The position numbers and the translations under genes are program-made. Of a DNA stretch of 9,593 nucleotides, positions 1-5,493 are shown in pieces. The stretch is from positions 1-9,593 of the forward strand of contig CALAUH010000120.1 in the NCBI GenBank assembly GCA_937892225.1. The letters are read 5' to 3'. This stretch comes from an uncultured Treponema sp. Its GTDB lineage: Bacteria; Spirochaetota; Spirochaetia; Treponematales; Treponemataceae. Below the pieces are notes generated by a model. It was not told the DNA's origin. It made no database searches and saw only the letters and a program-made list of their open reading frames with translations. Numbering within the stretch: position 1 is the stretch's first letter; the number at the start of each line of letters is the position of its first letter.

Positions 1-89
1 TTCGCACGTGATAAACCAGCTTCATAACCGACGCTGCGCGCGGTATAACCCATAGAGATTTTAAAAGTTCGCGGTTTAGTATAAAAGAA
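1..89 (-). other. G+C-rich patch downstream of slyX, possible start of an off-edge minus-strand frame
   Basis: The first 60 bases contain 30 G or C, far above the A/T-rich sequence that follows. On the minus strand the slyX frame stays open after its TAA (90-92) all the way to the window edge, about 29 codons. It contains an ATG at 51-53 followed by codons such as GCG, CGC, AGC and GTC, which are rare in the neighbouring genes. The reading from that ATG is M-G-Y-T-A-R-S-V-G-Y-E-A-G-L-S-R. I do not recognise this peptide, and I see no convincing ribosome binding site before the ATG. The plus strand also shows three imperfect direct copies of an A-T-A-A-(A)-C-C motif near 11-17, 24-29 and 45-50. 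It could be the beginning of a gene running off the left edge, a structured or repeated intergenic element, or transferred DNA. Function unknown. Confidence 0.25.
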
Positions 90-296
90 TTAATAATGTG
101 GAGGTTTTCTGTTTGGGATTTCTTCAGATGAGAATTCTATTAAATCATTGATTTTTTCTTTTAATAATTTGTTTTCTTTTTTTAATTTTTCTATATCATC
201 TGATTGATTTACTGTAACTTCTTGTATCTGATTTAAAAAATCTTCTAAATAAGAAAGTTTTATTTGTAATTCATATATTTCTTTTTCGTAATCCAT
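90..296 (-). CDS. slyX: SlyX family protein
   Basis: A 68-residue protein of the SlyX family: small, mostly helical and predicted coiled-coil proteins of unknown function. Residues 1 to about 52 form a heptad-like helix rich in Leu, Ile, Glu and Lys. The protein ends in Pro-Pro-His-Tyr (65-68), the hallmark C-terminus of SlyX proteins, after a short polar linker. The length fits the family (about 70 residues). The ATG at 294-296 is the only sensible start, but no strong Shine-Dalgarno sequence precedes it. The gene ends in TAA and is divergent from the lipoprotein gene, separated by 150 bp. I see no hairpin terminator after it inside the window. The assignment rests on the coiled-coil pattern plus the terminal motif. 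No biochemical role can be given. Confidence 0.72.
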   Translation of the reverse strand: MDYEKEIYELQIKLSYLEDFLNQIQEVTVNQSDDIEKLKKENKLLKEKINDLIEFSSEEIPNRKPPHY

Positions 297-388
297 ATAT
301 TTATTAAATCAGAAAAAATACTTTATTACAAGTTTATATTTTATTTATAATAATTCTCTTATTATATAGAAGATATTTTATAAAAAAA

Positions 389-417
389 TTGATAAATCAA
401 TATTTATAGTGTATAAT
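389..417 (+). promoter_or_regulatory. Sigma70-type promoter for the lipoprotein gene
   Basis: TTGATA at 389-394 and a perfect TATAAT at 412-417 are separated by exactly 17 bp. This predicts transcription from about 424, giving a leader of roughly 23 nt before the ATG at 447. The leader carries a good ribosome binding site (AAGGGG, 435-440, 6 nt from the ATG). The -35 box is the left arm of a short inverted repeat, TTGAT-AA-ATCAA (389-400), which could be an operator or chance in A/T-rich DNA. Confidence 0.7.
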
Positions 418-446
418 TAACATATATTAATTTTAAGGGGCTTAAA

Positions 447-1352
447 ATGAAATTAAAGAAAACATTAATTACTTCTTTTGTAATTGCTTCAGCATTTATT
501 GCTACTAGTTGTGCAACATCTTTTTCTATGAGAATTCAGAGAGCTGCAGATGTAGATTTAAATGGTGCAAAATCAATTACAGTTTCTGCAATTGTACCAC
601 CATCTGGAAAATCAGTTAGATCAGATGATATTTCTGATGTTATTGATTACCTTCAGACTAATTTGGAACAAAAACTTTATGATTCTGGATATTATCAGGT
701 AGTTGATAAGAGAGATAGAAGAAATATTCCAGATGTTTATTTTGACAGCAGTATCACTAAATTTAAAGTAGAAGATAATCGTCAGACTAATAAAACAAAA
801 GATGAAGATGATAATGAAATTATTACTTATTCTTACAACAGAAGAGTAGATCTTGAAATCAGTTATAAATATGTTGATTCTGAAACAAATAAAGTAATTG
901 AATCTAAAACTTTCTCTGCAAATCGTTCTAGTAATTATGCAGAAGATCCTAGAGATTTACCAGTTCCATTTAATATGATTAAGAGTGATTTGGATTCTTT
1001 CATTACTAAAATCATGAAACAGATTGAACCTTATTATGAAGACAAAACATTTACTTTATTAAAGGATAAATCTAAAAATGAAGAATTCAAAATTGCAGAT
1101 GGTCTTGCTAAAAAAGGATTCTATGAAGAAGCTTTAGAAGGATTTACAGCTGTTTATGAATCAACAGAAATGTTTGAAGCTGGATATAATGCTGCAATCT
1201 TAATGGAAGCTTTAGGATATTTGGATAAAGCTGAAGAATCTATGAACAATCTTTATATTGTTTATGGAAATAAAAAAGCACTTTCTGCTCTTAAAGATAT
1301 TCGTACTGAAAAAGCAAAAGCTGCTAAACTTCAGAGACAAGCACAGAACTAA
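447..1352 (+). CDS. Predicted lipoprotein with C-terminal TPR-like helices
   Basis: A 301-residue exported lipoprotein. The N-terminus has a basic start (K2, K4, K5), a hydrophobic stretch (residues 7-18) and a lipobox A19-T20-S21-C22, the relaxed type common in spirochaetes, so Cys22 should be lipidated. Residues about 40-200 look like a mixed alpha/beta domain: an 'AKSITVSAIVPP' strand, then a helix running to 'LEQKLYDSGYYQVVDKRD'. This resembles TolB-N/CsgG-like envelope lipoproteins that start with a nucleotide-hydrolase-like fold, but the match is only general. Residues about 212-287 form two or three helical repeats of TPR type (G-x-Y-E-E-A-L, then L-G-Y-L-D-K-A-E). The tail is Lys/Ala/Gln-rich. 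It has its own strong promoter and terminator, so it is monocistronic. It probably acts as a periplasm-facing assembly or scaffold lipoprotein, but its function is unknown. Confidence 0.8.
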   Translation: MKLKKTLITSFVIASAFIATSCATSFSMRIQRAADVDLNGAKSITVSAIVPPSGKSVRSDDISDVIDYLQTNLEQKLYDSGYYQVVDKRDRRNIPDVYFDSSITKFKVEDNRQTNKTKDEDDNEIITYSYNRRVDLEISYKYVDSETNKVIESKTFSANRSSNYAEDPRDLPVPFNMIKSDLDSFITKIMKQIEPYYEDKTFTLLKDKSKNEEFKIADGLAKKGFYEEALEGFTAVYESTEMFEAGYNAAILMEALGYLDKAEESMNNLYIVYGNKKALSALKDIRTEKAKAAKLQRQAQN

Positions 1353-1374
1353 TATATAAAATACTTCTTGTTAT

Positions 1375-1412
1375 AAAACACTGCAATTTTTTAGTTGCAG
1401 TGTTTTTTTTTT
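1375..1412 (+). terminator. Rho-independent terminator after the lipoprotein gene
   Basis: A 10-bp perfect stem (AACACTGCAA at 1377-1386 with TTGCAGTGTT at 1395-1404) closes an 8-nt loop. The T run covers 1403-1412. The A residues at 1375-1378 extend the pairing. It lies 22 bp after the stop codon. Confidence 0.92.
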
Positions 1413-1503
1413 GTTAATTTTCTTTTTACTTAAAAAATAAGCGTTTCTACCTATAGATGATAATTCAGAAAAAGATACAATATTAGTATATATTGGAGTT
1501 CTT

Positions 1504-3408
1504 ATGTTGAAAATTTATGGTATTTATTCTTCAGATATGGTTTTGCAACGTAATATGCTTAATTGTCTTTCTGGAAATGCTACTCCTGGTTCATTAGTAA
1601 CGCTTAATTTTAGAAATAAAACTTATAAATCAAATTGTGATGATAAAGGTGATTTTAATTTAGAATTTGAATCTGGTAAGGAAGGCGGTCCTTTTAAATT
1701 ATTAATTTGTAATAATGATGATGAAATCACTTTTGAAAATATTATGGTTGGTGAAGTATGGCTTCTTTCTGGTCAATCTAATGCACAGCTTACTTTTGAA
1801 AGATTAAAGTATAAATATCCTGATGAATTTAATAATTGTTGTTCATCAGTAAGAATGATTACAGTTCCTATTGCTTATTCGTTTGATGGAGAAAAAAAAT
1901 CTGTTCAAAATCCTAAATGGGAAATTGCTTCTACTGAAACTTTAAGCTCTTTTAGTGGTACAGGTTATTTTTTTGCAAAAAAACTTTCCCAAGAATTAAA
2001 TCTTCCTGTTGGTATTATTAATGCAAGTCAAGGTGGATGTAATATTGTTTCCTGGTTAGATTATGAATCTTTAGAAGATTTAAATAGAACAGAATTATGT
2101 GAAAAAATTGATAAATGGCGAATTCCTGGTGCTATTACTCAAAGAAATAACGAAATCACAAAAGCAACTTCTGACTGGTATGAGAAGATTTCGAAAATTG
2201 ATAAAGGTTGTTTAGAAAACTGGGATAAAATAGATTTTGAATCTTTGGATTCTTCATGGGAAAAATGTGTAATTCCAAGTGATTTTAAGGAATTAAAAGA
2301 TAATGGTGGTGTTATCTGGTTTAAAAAAGAATTTTCTTTAACAAAAGAACAAGTTGAATCTTTGAATAAATCTAAAACTTTTGTCTGGGTTGGAACTATT
2401 CAGGATGCTGATAAAGTCTGGATTAATGGTGAATATACTGGGGAAACTGGTTATTGTTATCCTCCTAGAAGATATTTTGCACCTGAAAAAGTTTTTGTTG
2501 AAGGAAAAAACACTATAACAGTTCGTGTTCAAAAAAATTCTGCGTGGGATATTAGATTCTTTGAAGAAAAACCTTATAAAATTTTTAATGATGAATATAC
2601 TTTTGATATAAGTGGTGAATGGAAGAAGAAAACAGGTTGTATTTGTGAAACTTGTCCTGAGGGCATGTTTTTTGAATGGGAACCTTCTGCTTTATATAAT
2701 TCTATGTTATCACCTTGTTTTAATAATTCTTTTAGGGGAGTTTTATGGTATCAGGGTGAAAGTAATGCTGGAAATCCTGATGATTATAATGAATTATTAC
2801 AGAAGATGATTTCTTTATGGCATAGTAAATTTTCTTATGCACCTAAAGATTTTCCATTTGTAATTGTACAACTTCCAAACTGGCTTCAGGGATATAAAAA
2901 AGAATTTCCAGATAATGGCGGATGGCCGGTTTTACGAGAACAACAATTAAAATGCGTTACAGAAATTTCAAATACTGGTCTTGCAGTTACTATAGATTGT
3001 GGTGAATGGAATGATTTACATCCTGAAAATAAACAGACTGTTGGTGAAAGAAGTGCTTTTGAAGCATTACGATTATCTTATGGCAAGAAGTATGCAAAAT
3101 CTCCAAGATCAGAGTATTGTGAGAAAAATGGTCGAATGTTAAAAATTCGTTTTGATTGTGATGGTTCTTCTCTTGTAGCTAAAAATTCATCTGATAATGA
3201 AATTCATGGATTTGAATTTCTTTCTAAATCAGGACAATTGTTTGAAGCAAATGCTAAACTTGTAAATGAAACTGATGTGGAAGTTTATGTTCCAGAAAAA
3301 TTAACAGATATTAAAGAATTACGTTATTTATGGAAACAGAATCCTTGGAATGTGAATCTTTATAATAAACAGGGGGTTCCTGCAACTCCATTTAGAATTA
3401 ATCTGTAA
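1504..3408 (+). CDS. Sialate O-acetylesterase family (SGNH) carbohydrate esterase, cytoplasmic
   Basis: A 634-residue SGNH-hydrolase of the sialate O-acetylesterase (SASA) family, which removes acetyl groups from sugars. The block I motif S-G-Q-S-N-A-Q places the nucleophile at Ser92. The N-A-S-Q-G-G segment (173-178) is the oxyanion region, W-Y-Q-G-E-S-N lies at 415-421, and N-D-L-H-P-E-N-K (503-510) supplies the catalytic Asp504/His506. Between residues about 240 and 370 the catalytic domain is interrupted by a jelly-roll insert of the GH2 sugar-binding type (W-F-K-K-E-F, V-W-I-N-G-E, N-T-I-T-V-R-V), as is usual for long SASA enzymes. There is no signal peptide, so it should act in the cytoplasm on imported oligosaccharides. 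A GGAG at 1495-1498, 5 nt before the ATG, supports the start. The nearby GH67 enzyme suggests acetylated glucuronoxylan fragments as substrate rather than sialic acid. This is an inference. Confidence 0.88.
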   Translation: MLKIYGIYSSDMVLQRNMLNCLSGNATPGSLVTLNFRNKTYKSNCDDKGDFNLEFESGKEGGPFKLLICNNDDEITFENIMVGEVWLLSGQSNAQLTFERLKYKYPDEFNNCCSSVRMITVPIAYSFDGEKKSVQNPKWEIASTETLSSFSGTGYFFAKKLSQELNLPVGIINASQGGCNIVSWLDYESLEDLNRTELCEKIDKWRIPGAITQRNNEITKATSDWYEKISKIDKGCLENWDKIDFESLDSSWEKCVIPSDFKELKDNGGVIWFKKEFSLTKEQVESLNKSKTFVWVGTIQDADKVWINGEYTGETGYCYPPRRYFAPEKVFVEGKNTITVRVQKNSAWDIRFFEEKPYKIFNDEYTFDISGEWKKKTGCICETCPEGMFFEWEPSALYNSMLSPCFNNSFRGVLWYQGESNAGNPDDYNELLQKMISLWHSKFSYAPKDFPFVIVQLPNWLQGYKKEFPDNGGWPVLREQQLKCVTEISNTGLAVTIDCGEWNDLHPENKQTVGERSAFEALRLSYGKKYAKSPRSEYCEKNGRMLKIRFDCDGSSLVAKNSSDNEIHGFEFLSKSGQLFEANAKLVNETDVEVYVPEKLTDIKELRYLWKQNPWNVNLYNKQGVPATPFRINL

Positions 3409-3409
3409 A

Positions 3410-4828
3410 TTAGTCTTCTTTTCCGTTCCAGCAGTAAGTACAGAGTTTACAATGATCTAAACCTGTGCTGTCGAGCATATCATCTAAGCGGTGATATCTT
3501 AATGTTGTAAAATGTAATTGTTTACAGATTTCATCACACATTTTTGCATATTCAGGGGTATCTGGATCACAATATTTCTGTAATTTTTCATCACTTACAT
3601 TATCACCTTCAAGTTGATTGATAATTCTTCTTGTAATTAAATCCATTTCTGATTTTGAGCGTGAAAAATTTAAGTATTTGCATCCAAACATAATTGGTGG
3701 ACATGCTGGACGAATATGTACTTCTTTTGCACCGTTGTTCTATAAGAAATCTGTTGTTTCTCTTAATTGTGTTCCTCTTACGATTGAATCATCAATTAAA
3801 AGAATTTTTTTACCATTAATAAGAGGTTTTACAGGAATAAGTTTCATATGTGCAATTTTATTTCTCTGTTCCTGATTTGTCGGCATAAAAGAACGTGCCC
3901 ATGTTGGTGTATATTTAATGAATGGTCTTGAAAAAGGAACTCCTGATTCATTTGCATAACCAACTGCATGTGCAATTCCTGAATCTGGAACACCAGCGAT
4001 TAAATCTGGATTAATATTGCCTTTATCTCGTTGTGCAAGAAATTTACCGCAGTTATAACGCATTTGTTCAACGTTTACACCTTCGTAAGTTGCTGTTGGA
4101 TAACCATAATAAATCCATAAGAAAGTACAGATTTTCATTTTTTGCTGAGGTTCTTGCAGGATTTTGTATCCATCTGAATTTAAAAATACAATTTCTGCAG
4201 GACCTAATTCATGACAATCTTGATATCCTAAATTTGCATAGGCAAAATTTTCGAAAGAAATACAATAAGCACCATCTTTTTGACCAATCTGTAATGGTGT
4301 TCTACCAAGTTTATCTCTGGCACCGTAAATTCCTTCTGGTGTCATAATAAGCATTGTAAGTGAACCTTTTATTTTTTCTTGAACGTATTTTATTCCTTCT
4401 AAGATTGAATCTTTATGATTAATTAATGCAACTATTAATTCAGTTTGATTAATTTCACCACCGCTCATTTCTAAGAAGTGAGTATATCCTGCATCTAGAA
4501 TCTCTTTTACAAGTTCATCTTTATTATTTACAATTCCGACTGTTGTTATTGCGAAATTTCCTAAATGTGAATGAACTAAAAGTGGCTGTGGTTCATAATC
4601 ACTTATACAGCCGATTCCTATTTTTCCTTTTAATTCTTCTATATCTTTTTCAAATTTTGTTCTGAATGGCGAATTCTGGATGTTATGAATTGAACGTGAA
4701 AATTTTCCGTCGTCTTGTAATACGGCAATTCCACCTCGTCTTGTTCCAAGATGAGAATGATAATCAACTCCAAAAAATAAATCTAATGAACAATCAGTTT
4801 TTGATGCAACTCCGAAAATTCCGCCCAT
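3410..4828 (-). pseudogene. purF: Amidophosphoribosyltransferase interrupted by an in-frame TAG
   Basis: This PurF-type enzyme (glutamine + PRPP to phosphoribosylamine, first step of de novo purine synthesis) would be 472 codons if codon 363 were read through. The class II amidotransferase domain comes first (about 1-230): H-S-H-L-G-T-R-R-G-G (24-33), H-S-H-L-G-N-F, and A-R-D-K-L-G-R-T-P-L. The phosphoribosyltransferase domain follows, with G-V-P-D-S-G-I-A and the PRPP-binding loop I-D-D-S-I-V-R-G-T. TAG at 3740-3742 falls nine codons after that loop. The same frame then continues with N-N-G-A-K-E-V-H-I-R-P-A-C-P-P and a Cys-x-x-Cys end (C-K-L-C-T-Y-C), a possible iron-sulphur ligand pair as in Bacillus-type PurF. 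The protein begins Met-Gly-Gly-Ile-Phe-Gly, not Met-Cys-Gly, so the usual N-terminal nucleophile Cys is absent. I recall the same Gly-Gly start in Bacteroidetes homologues. AGGAAG at 4835-4840 (6 nt before the ATG) supports the start. Confidence 0.85.
3740..3742 (-). other. In-frame amber codon (codon 363 of purF)
   Basis: The plus-strand CTA reads TAG on the minus strand, in the exact frame of purF. The preceding codons read R-E-T-T-D-F-L and the following ones N-N-G-A-K-E-V-H, so homology is unbroken across it with no indel. From memory, homologues usually have an aromatic residue (often Tyr) here, one base from TAG. The next in-frame ATG (3689-3691) has no ribosome binding site, so a separate downstream product is unlikely. 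Confidence 0.95.
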
Positions 4829-4834
4829 AATCTA

Positions 4835-4840
4835 CTTCCT
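4835..4840 (-). promoter_or_regulatory. Ribosome binding site fixing the purF start
   Basis: On the minus strand AGGAAG sits 6 nt before ATG (4826-4828). This fixes the Met-Gly-Gly start and makes it unlikely that an upstream start supplies a removable propeptide ending at a Cys. I could not identify a convincing promoter for purF in the 113-bp divergent gap (4829-4941) and see no purine riboswitch there. Confidence 0.7.
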
Positions 4841-4925
4841 TTTGAAATTAGTATATAGTTTTTTTATCTTTTGTTCTATAATTTTTGAAATTTTGTTTAG
4901 TTTAACAACCATCTGTCTTTATTTA

Positions 4926-4934
4926 TGATATAAT
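4926..4934 (+). promoter_or_regulatory. Extended -10 promoter placed for a leaderless mRNA
   Basis: TGATATAAT is a perfect extended -10 element (TG at 4926-4927, TATAAT at 4929-4934). No good -35 box lies 16-18 bp upstream, as is common with extended -10 promoters. The ATG at 4942 begins only 7 nt after the hexamer, so transcription should start at or within one or two bases of the start codon. Confidence 0.6.
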
Positions 4935-4941
4935 AGATATT

Positions 4942-5484
4942 ATGAAAAAGAATATTATCATAATGTTTTTATCATTCTTTTTATTTTTTAATTTATCTGC
5001 ACAGGAAACTTTATATTCTATTGACGTTGCTTTTGATATAAATTTGTTAAAAAAAGAATATGCTAAGACTACTAAAGAATTGTGTGGTGTAGAAGTCTAT
5101 GTTAATTCAGTTTATAGTTTTAAAGATGATATAAAAACTCCTCTTTTTGCATTTGACGTTGGTTATAGAGGAGGCTCGAATATTTGTTATGGACAATCCA
5201 GCAGCATTTTTCTAGATGCATTTTATGGTTATAGATTTAATTTTAATCCATTTATTTATTTAGATTTGTATATAGGCGAACGCTTGGATTTTATTTATAC
5301 CTTTAAGGATATTGTTAATATCTATTTAATTCCAGATAAATTTGGTATTGATTTACTTTTAGATGCAACCTGTTGTATTCACAAGGATTATAAAATTGGT
5401 GAATCTTTTGGTATTATGCTTGTTGCAGGTATGACTGGAATTTGTTTTGAATTTCATGTTGGAATAATAAGTAATTTTAAGTAA
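4942..5484 (+). CDS. Exported protein of unknown function, possible small outer-membrane beta-barrel
   Basis: A 180-residue protein with a clear Sec signal peptide: M-K-K-N, a hydrophobic core at residues 5-18, and a likely cleavage after S-A-Q (21). There is no lipobox cysteine. The mature part alternates polar and aromatic or aliphatic residues in short strands ('LFAFDVGYRGG', 'IFLDAFYGYRF', 'PFIYLDLYIGERLDF', 'FGIMLVAGM', 'ICFEFHVGII') separated by turns. This is the pattern of a small outer-membrane or periplasmic beta-barrel. I do not recognise the family. It contains five cysteines after the signal, including a Cys-Cys pair, which is uncommon for a barrel. It is the first gene of a plus-strand group and ends only 9 bp before the alpha-glucuronidase, so the two are probably co-transcribed. 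No ribosome binding site precedes the ATG (see the extended -10 entry). A role in xylan oligosaccharide handling at the surface is only a guess from position. Confidence 0.72.
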   Translation: MKKNIIIMFLSFFLFFNLSAQETLYSIDVAFDINLLKKEYAKTTKELCGVEVYVNSVYSFKDDIKTPLFAFDVGYRGGSNICYGQSSSIFLDAFYGYRFNFNPFIYLDLYIGERLDFIYTFKDIVNIYLIPDKFGIDLLLDATCCIHKDYKIGESFGIMLVAGMTGICFEFHVGIISNFK

Positions 5485-5493
5485 TGGTGAAAT

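Noticed and set aside
1..89. Integron attC recombination site, as known from some treponemes
   Set aside because: I could not find a proper pair of core sites (R-Y-Y-Y-A-A-C and G-T-T-R-R-R-Y) in correct inverted arrangement, only ATAACC-like direct copies.
1441..1482. Promoter for the esterase gene (candidate boxes GATAAT at 1459-1464 and TACAAT at 1476-1481)
   Set aside because: Neither candidate has an acceptable -35 box at 16-18 bp. A promoter must exist after the 1375-1412 terminator, but I cannot place it with confidence.
3410..3739. Separate small gene for the C-terminal PurF part, or a frameshift between the two parts
   Set aside because: The 362-codon and 109-codon parts are in exactly the same frame and separated by one TAG, so no frameshift is needed. 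The internal ATG (3689-3691) has no ribosome binding site, and the conserved sequence begins before it.
3618..3875. Plus-strand open frame of 85 codons
   Set aside because: It lies opposite the conserved purF sequence, begins with no ribosome binding site and shows no family resemblance, so it is a shadow of purF.
4829..4941. Purine riboswitch or PurR-type operator ahead of purF
   Set aside because: The gap is only 113 bp and nearly all A/T. None of the conserved purine-riboswitch stems or junction sequences and no clear operator palindrome is visible.
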